Shown: positions 1 to 7,713 of the stretch, piece by piece
Numbering within the stretch: the stretch's first letter is position 1
Layout: each line of letters starts with the position of its first letter
NCBI GenBank assembly: GCA_020726005.1
Contig: DYTL01000012.1
Location: 1-14,911, forward strand
DNA from: Microcaldota archaeon
Lineage (GTDB): Archaea; Micrarchaeota; Micrarchaeia; Anstonellales; Bilamarchaeaceae
Length of the DNA: 14,911 nucleotides
Direction: 5' to 3'
Notes under the pieces: generated by a model
Databases searched by the model: none
What the model saw: only the letters and a program-made list of their open reading frames with translations
What the model was told of the DNA's origin: nothing
Program-made: the position numbers and the translations under genes

Positions 1-2
1 TT

Positions 3-39
3 CGGCCTTGTAAAAACTGGTCAAGAATTAACAAGGCCG
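3..39 (+). terminator. Hairpin with 9-bp stem followed by a T-rich tract
   Basis: CGGCCTTGT at 3-11 is perfectly complementary to ACAAGGCCG at 31-39, leaving a 19-base loop. A T-rich stretch (41-50) follows directly. It is unusually GC-rich for this AT-rich window, so the stem is unlikely to be a chance pairing. It could be the terminator of a + strand gene that ends before the window, or the 3' end of a structured RNA that starts outside it. The upstream sequence is not available to decide. Confidence 0.35.
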
Positions 40-147
40 TTGTATTTTTTATAATCTATACAAAAGATTAGTAAATATAATGTTTTTGGTTCGCGTGAAT
101 GGTTTAGTTGTAGAAGATGTTCGGAATTACTGAGTATACTGAATATG

Positions 148-172
148 AAAACAATAAAAATTGTTTTATTTA
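148..172 (+). promoter_or_regulatory. Inverted repeat overlapping a TATA-like box upstream of lysS
   Basis: AAAACAAT (148-155) and ATTGTTTT (160-167) form a perfect 8-base inverted repeat around a 4-base A spacer. It overlaps a TATA-like TTTATTTA at 165-172, which would place transcription start near 190-200, about 35 bases before the lysS ATG. The overlap would suit an operator, but simple AT-rich palindromes arise readily by chance here, so only the promoter assignment is moderately supported. Confidence 0.35.
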
Positions 173-232
173 AGAGTAGAGATTTTACTAATCAGAAAGT
201 CAAAAGAAATAGAGGAATAAAAATTGATTTTT

Positions 233-1738
233 ATGGAAAATGCACATTGGGCGGAACGACTTGCGAAAGAAATTATTGCAAATAAAAAACCTCCATTCGT
301 AATTGGTTCAGGAATTACTACTTCAGGTCCAGCGCACCTTGGAACATTGTGCGAATTTCTTTATCCATCTAAGGTAAGAGATGTACTCACACAAAAAGGA
401 TACGAAACGAAATTTTATTTTATTGCAGATATATTAGATGCGTTTGATTCCATTCCAGCAATTATGCAGCAATACGAAAAACAACTTATTCCATATCTTG
501 GAAAACCGCTTGCTTTTGTTCCTGACCTTACTGGACAATTTAAAAGTTTTGGAGATTATTTTCTTGAAGAAGTAAAAGAAATAATGAAGAAGTTTGAAAT
601 TGCATGTGAATTTATAAGAATGAATGATTTTTATGCATCAGGAAAACCAGATAAATATGCAAAATTTTTCTTGGAAAATGAATTACAAGCGCGTGAAATT
701 ATTGAACGTTCAAGTTGGCGAGTTGAAAAAAAAGATTGGAGTGTAATAATGCCAATATGTTCACAATGTGGAAAAATAGCAACAACGCGTGTGCTTTCAC
801 ATGACAGTGAAAATTATGAATATTTATGCGATAAGAATGTTGGATATACTAAAGGTTGTGGTTTTACAGGTAAAAATTCTATTTATAATCATAGGTATAA
901 AATAACTTGGAGATTAGATTGGCCTATGCGTCAGGATTTATTAGGGGTAAGTTGTGAAGGAGCAGGTATAGATCATTTTATAAAAGGAGGAAGTAGAGAT
1001 ACGCTTGAAGCGGTTTTTAAAGAAATGTTCAAAAAAGAGCCGAGTATTGGATATACATTTGGATTTATACTTTTTAATGGAAAAAAATATTCTAAAAGTA
1101 AAGGAGTTGGAATGAATATAACTGATTTAATAGCTTTACTACCCACTGAAGTAATAACATTTATACTAACGCGTCCGGATTTAGAAGAAAATAAAGATAT
1201 TCGTTTAACAAGAGAAAATATGTTAAAACTAGTTGAGGAATACGAACAAAGCCAAAGATTTGCTGAAAAGAATTTTGAGATATTAGACAAAGCAGAAAGA
1301 AAAAGAGCGCTTGCGTATTTGCTCTCTGGAAAACGACATTGGAAAGTATTATTTCGTGATGTACTTATATATTATTCAGTTTATTTGGATTGGGAAAAAA
1401 CTAGTAATGTACTTGGAGATAAGGAAGGTATATTTTATCTAAAATCATATGTAGAAGAATGGATAAAAAAAGATTTTATACCTGACGAATTCAATTTTAA
1501 ATACATACCTAAAAAAGCAGAAGGAATAGTAAAAGAATTTTTTACTTCACTTCCTGAAAATGCAGATGCACTTTCAATTCATAATGCGGTTTTTAGTTTT
1601 GCAAAAGAAAAAGAAATCGCTCCTTCCGAATTCTTTAAACAAATTTACTTTACACTTATTAGAAAAGAAAATGGGCCGCGCTTAGGAAAATTGATTTACG
1701 TGCTTGGTATTGACAAAATAAAAAAGGATATTTTATAA
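233..1738 (+). CDS. lysS: Lysyl-tRNA synthetase, class I
   Basis: Charges tRNA-Lys with lysine in the cytoplasm. This is the class I enzyme found in most archaea and some bacteria, unrelated to the class II LysRS. Seen: near the N-terminus HWAERLA and the HIGH-type signature PAHLG (residues 33-37), a late KMSKS-type loop KYSKSKG (285-291) that contacts ATP, and four cysteines (176, 179, 199, 209) arranged like a zinc ribbon between them. At 501 residues the length is normal for the family, and the C-terminal part is a helical anticodon-binding region. I prefer the ATG at 233 because family members start close to HWA. A TTG at 224 would add three residues and sits 8 bases after AGAGG (211-215), so it remains possible. 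The gene appears to be monocistronic and is followed by a separately promoted patatin-like gene. Confidence 0.95.
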   Translation: MENAHWAERLAKEIIANKKPPFVIGSGITTSGPAHLGTLCEFLYPSKVRDVLTQKGYETKFYFIADILDAFDSIPAIMQQYEKQLIPYLGKPLAFVPDLTGQFKSFGDYFLEEVKEIMKKFEIACEFIRMNDFYASGKPDKYAKFFLENELQAREIIERSSWRVEKKDWSVIMPICSQCGKIATTRVLSHDSENYEYLCDKNVGYTKGCGFTGKNSIYNHRYKITWRLDWPMRQDLLGVSCEGAGIDHFIKGGSRDTLEAVFKEMFKKEPSIGYTFGFILFNGKKYSKSKGVGMNITDLIALLPTEVITFILTRPDLEENKDIRLTRENMLKLVEEYEQSQRFAEKNFEILDKAERKRALAYLLSGKRHWKVLFRDVLIYYSVYLDWEKTSNVLGDKEGIFYLKSYVEEWIKKDFIPDEFNFKYIPKKAEGIVKEFFTSLPENADALSIHNAVFSFAKEKEIAPSEFFKQIYFTLIRKENGPRLGKLIYVLGIDKIKKDIL

Positions 1739-1778
1739 AAACTAATCTTGAATGTAGTAGTTTTTAGTAGTAAGAAGG

Positions 1779-1786
1779 TTTAAATT
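1779..1786 (+). promoter_or_regulatory. TATA-like box of the patatin-like gene
   Basis: TTTAAATT at 1779-1786 would put transcription start near 1806-1810. That lies downstream of the ATG at 1794 and a few bases upstream of the ATG at 1818, so it favours the second start codon. There is no direct evidence of transcription. Confidence 0.35.
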
Positions 1787-1817
1787 CTTTTAGATGTATT
1801 ATATTCTATGTGATATT

Positions 1818-3008
1818 ATGAATGTACCACGTATAATAATAATCGCTCCTAAGTCCATCGAATCATATGCAAAAAAAATATACATACCGGCAGCAAAAAA
1901 GCTTAAAGGTACATGCGATCCTGATTCTTATGACAAACGTTTAGAAGATACAAAAAGAAATAAATATGTAATGGAACAATTCTATAAAGCGTTACTCGAA
2001 CCAAATAGATTTGAGGAAAGGGATATAGGCAATGCAACTAAACTTAAGGAGTGGAAAAGCAAGTATTCTACATTTCCGGATGATGGCAAACTTTTCCTAT
2101 CAATGAGTGGTGGAGGAATCAAACTATTTGCTTTTATGGCATTTTTAGAAACGCTCAGAAAATATAAGATCCCGATCTATGCTTATTCCGGAGTTTCCGC
2201 AGGTGCGATTGCAACTCTTTTTGATAGAGTGGGCATGAACTATTCCACGATATGGAATGTAATGAATAAGGATTTATGCTACGCATTAATGTTGTGCCCG
2301 AGTTTTAATCTTGTTCGGGGACTTCTAAAGGGAAAACGAATAATTAACTTTTTAGATATGGCACTTCCACAGAATCTTAAACTCTATAATGATATAAAAA
2401 ATTTTTATACAACTATTGTAGTAGCTAATGTAATCATAGATGATCATTTTTTAAGTTTCGAAAATGTAATTTTATCCTCAAATGGTGGTTCCGGGGATAT
2501 GGAGATATGTAAAGGGATTTTTAGTAGTATGTGCCTTCCTTTTTTTCAAAGTCTAAAAATTCCACCAGATATAACGCTTAATTCTATACGAAGAGAAAAG
2601 GATACAATTAAGTATATAGATGTATCAACCACTCCAAGTACATTTAGTATAGATGGAGGTTATATTAAGAATTATCCTGTAGATGCATTTTGGGGTTTAA
2701 TTGATCCATATAAAGATGTAGTATTAAATGTTATAGCTGATCATCCAGGAAAACAAATAATTAAAGATAATCTGTGGTATAAACTTTTACTTATGCTACC
2801 TGAGATGCAAAAAAATAGTGAATTAAGAAAAATTATGGAATTTTGGAAAGATGGAAATATAATAACTTGCTCAATTATGAATAATATACCAAATAAAGAA
2901 GAGATAAAAGGAATAGGTCTTTTTGATTTTGATCAAATTCCACTTATGATACAGGCTGGACAAGAAAGTGCCAGAAACTTTTTAAAAATAATAAATATAG
3001 AAAAATAA
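1818..3008 (+). CDS. Patatin-like phospholipase/acyl hydrolase
   Basis: Predicted to hydrolyse acyl esters of lipids with a Ser-Asp dyad. Seen (numbering from the longer ORF starting at 1794; subtract 8 for the start given here): oxyanion loop SGGGIK at 105-110, nucleophile elbow G-V-S-A-G at 133-137 with Ser135, and the catalytic Asp in DGG at 287-289. These occur in the correct order and spacing for the family. About 95 residues precede the patatin core; they look helical and charged and I do not recognise them. There is no signal peptide or obvious membrane segment, so the protein is probably cytosolic. The start at 1818 fits the TATA box at 1779-1786; ATG 1794 would add eight residues. 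It stands alone between lysS and the convergent ftsZ. Its substrate is unclear because archaeal core lipids are ethers, not esters. The family call is firm and the biological role is open. Confidence 0.88.
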   Translation: MNVPRIIIIAPKSIESYAKKIYIPAAKKLKGTCDPDSYDKRLEDTKRNKYVMEQFYKALLEPNRFEERDIGNATKLKEWKSKYSTFPDDGKLFLSMSGGGIKLFAFMAFLETLRKYKIPIYAYSGVSAGAIATLFDRVGMNYSTIWNVMNKDLCYALMLCPSFNLVRGLLKGKRIINFLDMALPQNLKLYNDIKNFYTTIVVANVIIDDHFLSFENVILSSNGGSGDMEICKGIFSSMCLPFFQSLKIPPDITLNSIRREKDTIKYIDVSTTPSTFSIDGGYIKNYPVDAFWGLIDPYKDVVLNVIADHPGKQIIKDNLWYKLLLMLPEMQKNSELRKIMEFWKDGNIITCSIMNNIPNKEEIKGIGLFDFDQIPLMIQAGQESARNFLKIINIEK

Positions 3009-3018
3009 AAGAGTTTTA

Positions 3019-3044
3019 ATAAATTTTTTTGCGAAAAAATTTAT
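3019..3044. terminator. Bidirectional hairpin terminator between patatin gene and ftsZ
   Basis: ATAAATTTTTT (3019-3029) and AAAAAATTTAT (3034-3044) are perfect 11-base complements separated by TGCG. On either strand the stem ends in a run of U, so one element can serve both convergent genes. Its right arm touches the TGA stop codon of ftsZ (3044-3046). Confidence 0.6.
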
Positions 3045-4123
3045 CAAGCAAGAACTTCAAGATCTCCTGCAAAGAAGCGGTTTGCGCTTGATTCATCTTC
3101 GTCCTGACTTCTAGTTCCTCCTATTGAGGCACCTTTTACGCCTGTGACGATTGCGACTATTTCAAGCTTTCCATCGTAATTCTGGAGTATTCTTGCACCC
3201 CATTTTACGTTTGCTTCTGCATCCATTTTTTCAGTAATGATTTCGCCTGCTTTAATTGCATCGCCAAGAGTAAGATCACTTCCTCCTGAAATATGGATGA
3301 GCGCTCCTTTTGCACCTTCAAATTCAACATCAAGTAATCTGTTCTTGATAACTCCCTCAGCAGCTGCACGTACTTTATCTGTGCTTTTTCCTTCACCTAC
3401 AGCTATGAAACCAACTCCACCGCCTTGCATAATTGCGCGAACATCCGCAAAATCAATGTTGATAAGCGAAGGCTGAGTAATAGTCCAAACAAGTCCGCTA
3501 ATCGCCCTTGAAAGAATTTCATCTGCTACTGCGAATGCTTCCTGCATCGGAAGATTCGGAACAAGTTGCACAAGTCTATTATTATCAAGGATAATTACTG
3601 AATCACAACTCTTTTTGAGTAATACGATACTTTCATCTGCCCTTTTCTTTCTTGCCCTTTCAAGTGCAAATGGATAAGTAACCATTGCAACAACAATTGC
3701 GCCCTGCTCCTTTGCTATTTGAGCAACTATTGGTGCAGCACCACCCCCAGTACCACCGCCCATACCTGCACATATAAATACTAAATGTGCTCCGTCAACT
3801 TCCTTTTCAATGAGCGCGCGGTCTATTTCAGCAGCTTTTGCCGCAATTTCTGGAAAGCCTCCTGCACCAAGACCCTTGGTTATTGTTTTTCCAATAAGCA
3901 CTTTTTTTGCTTTTTCGTGCATTATATTGAGGTGTTGCCTATCGGTATTTATAGCAACAAGTTCGCTGCCTTTTACTCCGCTCTTAATAAGTCTATTTAT
4001 GGTGTTATTGCCACCCCCACCTACACCGACCGTTACTATTTTAATTTGATCTAAATTATCTGATTCTACAGACAAGCTTTCGCTCGCGCTATTTCCCATT
4101 ACTGATTTTACAATGTCTTCCAT
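3044..4123 (-). CDS. ftsZ: Cell division GTPase FtsZ
   Basis: Tubulin-superfamily GTPase that polymerises into the cytokinetic ring at midcell. Seen (numbering from a GTG three codons upstream): N-terminal G-box GVGGGGNN around 36-43, the tubulin signature GGGTGGGAAP at 125-134, the TYPF and ExxRxxxA region at 152-166, and the T7 synergy loop NIDFAD at 225-230 carrying the GTP-hydrolysing aspartate. This loop marks FtsZ rather than CetZ. The signature has Gly where Thr, Ser or Ala is usual at the sixth position, a mild deviation. The protein is 359 residues long with a short acidic C-terminal tail. The start at 4123 is set by AGGTGAT (4128-4134) five bases upstream; the in-frame GTG at 4132 lies inside that Shine-Dalgarno site and is rejected. 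It is divergent from vapB and convergent with the patatin gene, so it is probably a single-gene transcript. Confidence 0.97.
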   Translation of the reverse strand: MEDIVKSVMGNSASESLSVESDNLDQIKIVTVGVGGGGNNTINRLIKSGVKGSELVAINTDRQHLNIMHEKAKKVLIGKTITKGLGAGGFPEIAAKAAEIDRALIEKEVDGAHLVFICAGMGGGTGGGAAPIVAQIAKEQGAIVVAMVTYPFALERARKKRADESIVLLKKSCDSVIILDNNRLVQLVPNLPMQEAFAVADEILSRAISGLVWTITQPSLINIDFADVRAIMQGGGVGFIAVGEGKSTDKVRAAAEGVIKNRLLDVEFEGAKGALIHISGGSDLTLGDAIKAGEIITEKMDAEANVKWGARILQNYDGKLEIVAIVTGVKGASIGGTRSQDEDESSANRFFAGDLEVLA

Positions 4124-4127
4124 TTTA

Positions 4128-4173
4128 ATCACCTGGTTTGCCTTAACTTAAAAATTAAATACTGTATTTAAAT
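4128..4173 (-). promoter_or_regulatory. ftsZ promoter and Shine-Dalgarno site
   Basis: On the minus strand a TATA box TTTAAATA lies at about 4165-4173 and AGGTGAT at 4128-4134. The latter is complementary to the conserved end of archaeal 16S rRNA (AUCACCU). Transcription would begin near 4143-4148, giving a leader of about 20-25 bases, so ftsZ should be translated by the Shine-Dalgarno route, unlike many neighbours. Confidence 0.55.
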
Positions 4174-4251
4174 AGATTAATGTTTACGTCATAATGTTAT
4201 CTTAATATTCTTTTAATTTTTATAACAAAAATGCGTATCTCATAGAATAAT

Positions 4252-4280
4252 TATTTAAATGTATTTACTAAATACATTTA
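4252..4280 (+). promoter_or_regulatory. VapBC promoter with perfect palindromic operator
   Basis: TAAATGTATTTA at 4256-4267 and TAAATACATTTA at 4269-4280 are exact reverse complements around a single C, a 25-base perfect palindrome. It overlaps the TATA box TATTTAAA-like sequence at 4251-4259 and ends on the first base of the preferred vapB start codon. TATA-to-ATG spacing (about 26 bases) implies a leaderless message. Known biology: VapB antitoxins dimerise and repress their own promoter by binding inverted repeats. A protein on this site would cover both the TATA box and the transcription start. Confidence 0.65.
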
Positions 4281-4495
4281 TGGTAAAAGTAATAACAATT
4301 CGCGATGATGTATATGCAAGCCTTTACAAGATAAAGCGCACGAAAAATATGAGTTTTTCAGAAGCAATTGAATATTTAGTTTCTCTTGAAAACCAGAGAA
4401 AAGGAAAAAGAACAGATATGTTTGTGCTTGCAGGTTCATTTTCCAAAAATGAGATAAACTACAGACTACTTGACAAACTGAAAAGGGGTTTATAA
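4280..4495 (+). CDS. vapB: VapB-type antitoxin
   Basis: Small protein of 71 residues resembling the archaeal VapB antitoxin family (COG1753/DUF217-like): an N-terminal ITIRDDVYASLYKIK strand-and-helix DNA-binding segment, then a FSEAIEYLV helix and a charged C-terminal tail that would wrap around the toxin. It should neutralise VapC and, as a dimer, repress the operon through the palindrome just upstream. The start at 4280 is preferred because the family begins at this point, and the TATA box makes the message leaderless there; an in-frame ATG at 4259 lies inside the promoter. The TAA stop overlaps the vapC ATG by one base, indicating translational coupling. Confidence 0.8.
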   Translation: MVKVITIRDDVYASLYKIKRTKNMSFSEAIEYLVSLENQRKGKRTDMFVLAGSFSKNEINYRLLDKLKRGL

Positions 4496-4869
4496 TGATG
4501 GATACAAAAATTTGCATTTCTACAGAAGTAATTTTTGATTTTTTTATTGGAGAAGAAACAGCAATACAGAAAATAAAATTTTATTCCAATGAGAATTTAT
4601 GTTTAACTTCGTTTACGCTTTTTGAGCTTAGGTGTGTTGTAGAAAAACAAGAAGTGATTTCTGAATTATTAGGTTATTTTAGTATTTTAGATTTTGATTC
4701 TCGCGCGGCTGAAATCGCAGCGCGTATAATCCGCGATGATTTGCATCGCAGTGCAAGCAGAAACACAAAAACAGTAATAAACGCGGCGACGTGTATATCA
4801 AACAATTCGCTCCTTTTTACGAAAGATAGGGCGAGTTTTGAAGGAATAAGAGATTTAAAACTTGTTTGA
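4495..4869 (+). CDS. vapC: PIN-domain VapC-like toxin with incomplete active site
   Basis: A 124-residue PIN-fold protein paired with the antitoxin, with GGGG at 4485-4488 as a plausible ribosome site. VapC toxins are Mg2+-dependent RNases using four acidic residues. Seen here: the first strand reads KICISTEVIFDFF, where the usual D-T is S-T, so the first acid is Ser9. Glu44 is present in FELRCVVEK. The usual D in DxxIAAT is Lys in K-T-V-I-N-A-A-T. The last acid is present in FTKDRASF. Two of four metal ligands are therefore missing. The frame is intact and the fold motifs remain, so this is not an obvious pseudogene. It may be an inactivated toxin kept as a co-repressor or antidote, or a variant with shifted ligands (Asp15 and Glu11 are nearby). 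A second ATG at 4498 is an alternative start. Confidence 0.75.
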   Translation: MMDTKICISTEVIFDFFIGEETAIQKIKFYSNENLCLTSFTLFELRCVVEKQEVISELLGYFSILDFDSRAAEIAARIIRDDLHRSASRNTKTVINAATCISNNSLLFTKDRASFEGIRDLKLV

Positions 4870-4919
4870 AAAACTATCGAAATTCATTGTTTATAGCAAA
4901 ACATAAAGTATTCATTTAT

Positions 4920-4935
4920 GTGCAAATAATTGCAC
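4920..4935. terminator. Small hairpin between convergent vapC and secD
   Basis: GTGCAA (4920-4925) and TTGCAC (4930-4935) are perfect complements around ATAA. It lies in the 90-base gap where vapC (+) and secD (-) converge. There is no T-run beside it, so a role in termination is only suggested by position. Confidence 0.25.
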
Positions 4936-4959
4936 GCACGGAGATAGAAACGCGTTTTG

Positions 4960-6612
4960 TTAGTTTATGATTTTCTCAACCAAAAGCGCGTACACGGGTC
5001 TTGAAATCATAAATCCGAGCAGCGAACCGATAATTGTGGAAAGCGCAAATCCTATAATTTCAACCATACCACTAAAGAGCAACGGCATCATCGCAACAAT
5101 TGCAATTATTACGCTTGTGGTTATAATATTAAATGCATGATTAAGTCGTTCTTCATTATTTTTACCAGTTTTTCTGATAAGTTCGTCAGTAATAACAATC
5201 TGGGAATCAACACCTACTCCTATAGCCGCGAGTATTCCTGCCATCGTTGCAAGGTCTATAGTAAATGACCCGAGAAGGGAAATTAAAATAACAAGCTCTG
5301 AAATACTAACTGCAAGTATCGGTGTAATTATTTTTAGGCGCATATATCTTATCGAAACAAAAAGAGCGATTGCAGAAATGGATGCAAGAATACCAAAAAG
5401 GCTAAGTTGGAGGAATTGTTCACCTAGAGGCGCGGGAATAGAAGTTCTACTTCCTAATGAAATTTGAACAGGAAGCGAACCTCCTTTAAGAATAGAAGTT
5501 ATTCTTTTTACTTCTTCATGCGCACTCGTTTTTTCGCCTTGCGATGAACCACTGATTGAATAATAATATGAAGGTAGTCCTTCAGTAACACTAGGGGAAA
5601 GAAACGGCGCTGAAAGAAGACCTATCGCTTCCCAGCGTTCTATAACTTTGTTTTTTCCGTCCGTAGAAGCACGAAAAATAGGTCTGATATCTTGCACTTC
5701 ACTTAAATTAAAGCCCATAGATTTTATTTTTTCTTTTGTTGCATTATCTAAATTTTTAGAAACCAATGCTTTTGTTTCATTCCCAAAACGATTTGCTGAA
5801 ATATTGAAATTAAAATTATCCAAAATATAAAGAGGGATGTCCGCACCTTCAAGTTTCAAGGACTTTAAAGCAGCTTCGGTAATGTCTTTGTCTGATATTG
5901 TTTTATCTGCTTTTAAATCTTCGGTTGAAATAAATATTACAATATTTTTTGGCCTATCTAAAAACATATATAATGGATAATTAGCTTTTCCTTTTGAAAT
6001 GTTCGCGAATTTATCCGCACCTATTTTGGTTACTGAAAATCCAACTCCCCAATCTGCATCACGTAGTTGTGAAACAGGAATTGAATAAATAGTACCGGGA
6101 AGAATATCCTCGCCGCTTAGTGCGATTTTTCCATCAGTTATTCCTTGAAAAACACCTTGATGGCTTAGAACATCTTCAATGCTTTTTATGAGCGCTTCGT
6201 TCGTTCCTGGTATTTCCACATCTATTTGGGACATTCCAATTGCACGTACTTTAACTTCAGTAAGTCCAAGAACCGATGCGCGATTCTTTATTATTTGAAG
6301 CATTTCATTCATTGTTTGCTCATTTACAGCTTTTTCTAAAATAATCGGAATTCTTGTACCTCCTGAAAAATCTATACCAAATTTCATTCCATTTATCATG
6401 ATGTTGGTGATTGAAAGCAAAAGCAACAACGCAAGTGCAAGAAACCTTGTGTTCTTGCTTTTCCAAATAGTGGAAAGTATACCAAACATAAGAAAAGCAA
6501 GAAGAAGTATAAGACCTGCATATTTTGAATAAAAAAATACAGCTCCTGCGAAGAGCGCGAAAAGCATAAGCAATATAATATTTTTGGAGTCCTTCAATAA
6601 ATCATTTAGCAT
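4960..6612 (-). CDS. secD: Protein-export membrane protein SecD
   Basis: Membrane partner of the Sec translocon that, with SecF, aids late steps of protein export, in bacteria driven by the ion gradient. Seen: the SecD family motif GIDFSGGTR at 79-87, a large extracytoplasmic region to about residue 395, then the C-terminal RND-type helices with the conserved AIGVGVDSQI segment; Asp469 matches the functionally important TM4 aspartate. At 550 residues it is on the long side for archaea. The N-terminus is odd: three hydrophobic stretches (about 11-28, 31-49, 57-72) precede the DFSGGTR motif, whereas the typical protein has one. The start codon overlaps the end of secF by 11 bases and AAAGGG lies just upstream, so the two are translationally coupled. 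It is the last gene of the rpo7-spt4-secF-secD cluster. Confidence 0.95.
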   Translation of the reverse strand: MLNDLLKDSKNIILLMLFALFAGAVFFYSKYAGLILLLAFLMFGILSTIWKSKNTRFLALALLLLLSITNIMINGMKFGIDFSGGTRIPIILEKAVNEQTMNEMLQIIKNRASVLGLTEVKVRAIGMSQIDVEIPGTNEALIKSIEDVLSHQGVFQGITDGKIALSGEDILPGTIYSIPVSQLRDADWGVGFSVTKIGADKFANISKGKANYPLYMFLDRPKNIVIFISTEDLKADKTISDKDITEAALKSLKLEGADIPLYILDNFNFNISANRFGNETKALVSKNLDNATKEKIKSMGFNLSEVQDIRPIFRASTDGKNKVIERWEAIGLLSAPFLSPSVTEGLPSYYYSISGSSQGEKTSAHEEVKRITSILKGGSLPVQISLGSRTSIPAPLGEQFLQLSLFGILASISAIALFVSIRYMRLKIITPILAVSISELVILISLLGSFTIDLATMAGILAAIGVGVDSQIVITDELIRKTGKNNEERLNHAFNIITTSVIIAIVAMMPLLFSGMVEIIGFALSTIIGSLLGFMISRPVYALLVEKIIN

Positions 6613-7693
6613 AGTTTTCCCTTTCGGTGTACCTAAGAAGAATTACAGCGTTGATTCCCCATGTTGCAAACAAATCACCAACCAATCCGGCAAGCGCAAC
6701 TGCAGAAATTTCGGAATATATTGAAATGTGAGTATATATACCTATTATATAAAGTATAAAAAATGAGAAAATAGCAGTTATGCTCATCGTCATTCCGGTT
6801 TTCATTGCATTAAATGCTTTTTCTCTTGAATTTCCTGTGCGTCTGAGCATTCTCATTGTAAGAAGAATATCAGTATCAAGTGAGAAACCTAAAATCATGA
6901 GCAGTGCGGCAAAAGAAGCAAGAGTAAACGGTATTCCAAAAAGACCCATTGCGCCTAGTGCAATAATCATATCTGACATTGCGCCGATTATTACAGCTAA
7001 ACTCGGTACTAATGTACGGAAAAATATAAATACGAAAATCATACAAAGAATACTGGAAAGAATTGCAACTTTTATTGCATTTTCTATAAAATGCGCGCTC
7101 AATGCAGGACTTATACTTTGGATACTAAATGAGGAATATTGTACGTGTTTATGTAGAGTTTCCGAAATTGACGCTTTGTAGTTGTCATAAACCACACGGT
7201 ATGTAGATAATACTTCTGATTTGAGTGTGTTAAGGTTTTCTATGCTATCGGCATTTTGCGTTTTTTTGGCAAGCGCAAACAATGCATTCGATATATTATT
7301 CAAATTTTTTCTCTCTTGAAGATATTTGTCAAAAAATGATGAATTAGCGTTGGATTGGGATTCAAGGAATGCAACTTCTTCTAATTTAGAATTAAATTCG
7401 TTTTTAAGACGTTCAGCATTTATTAAATTCGGATTTTGAGAAATTTCTATTTCCGCCTTTTCACCGAATGTTGTGTTGTAAACTGTAACAGTCCCATTTA
7501 TACCATCTTTTTCCAAGCTGTTTTTTAGCTCATTAGCATTTATTGATTTTTGCAAATCTAAAATTATAAGTGTTCCCCCAGTGAAATCTACCCCTAATTT
7601 TATTTGAGGTATAAAATAGATCGCAACGATCAACAAAATAAGCGGAAAAACGATTAGTTTTCTGTAATCGCCTTCGTAAATATTCGGAACCAT
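6602..7693 (-). CDS. secF: Protein-export membrane protein SecF
   Basis: Partner of SecD in the SecDF export complex. Seen: one N-terminal membrane helix (about 13-28) followed by GVDFTGGT (34-41), an extracytoplasmic domain, and five C-terminal helices from about residue 207, including GFSLDTDILL with Asp273 and Asp275 in the position of the conserved TM4 polar residues. At 363 residues it is longer than many archaeal SecF proteins. The extra length lies in a polar, helix-prone stretch at about 100-190, rich in Asn, Lys, Glu and Leu, which may form a coiled coil outside the membrane. It starts 20 bases after spt4 and its end overlaps secD by 11 bases. The order secF then secD follows the usual archaeal arrangement as I know it. 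Confidence 0.94.
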   Translation of the reverse strand: MVPNIYEGDYRKLIVFPLILLIVAIYFIPQIKLGVDFTGGTLIILDLQKSINANELKNSLEKDGINGTVTVYNTTFGEKAEIEISQNPNLINAERLKNEFNSKLEEVAFLESQSNANSSFFDKYLQERKNLNNISNALFALAKKTQNADSIENLNTLKSEVLSTYRVVYDNYKASISETLHKHVQYSSFSIQSISPALSAHFIENAIKVAILSSILCMIFVFIFFRTLVPSLAVIIGAMSDMIIALGAMGLFGIPFTLASFAALLMILGFSLDTDILLTMRMLRRTGNSREKAFNAMKTGMTMSITAIFSFFILYIIGIYTHISIYSEISAVALAGLVGDLFATWGINAVILLRYTERENYAK

Positions 7694-7713
7694 TTTTTAT
7701 CCGTAACCTAAAA

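Noticed and set aside
80..133. 17-codon ORF starting MFLVRVNGL with a TATA-like box about 30 bases upstream
   Set aside because: Too short to separate from chance, with no conserved motif; also checked as a box C/D RNA, but no proper C box is present beside the CTGA elements.
3044..4123. Assignment as CetZ or another tubulin-like protein rather than FtsZ
   Set aside because: The NIDFAD synergy loop and overall motif spacing match FtsZ.
4132..4132. GTG start for ftsZ giving three extra residues
   Set aside because: The GTG lies within the AGGTGAT Shine-Dalgarno site that serves ATG 4123.
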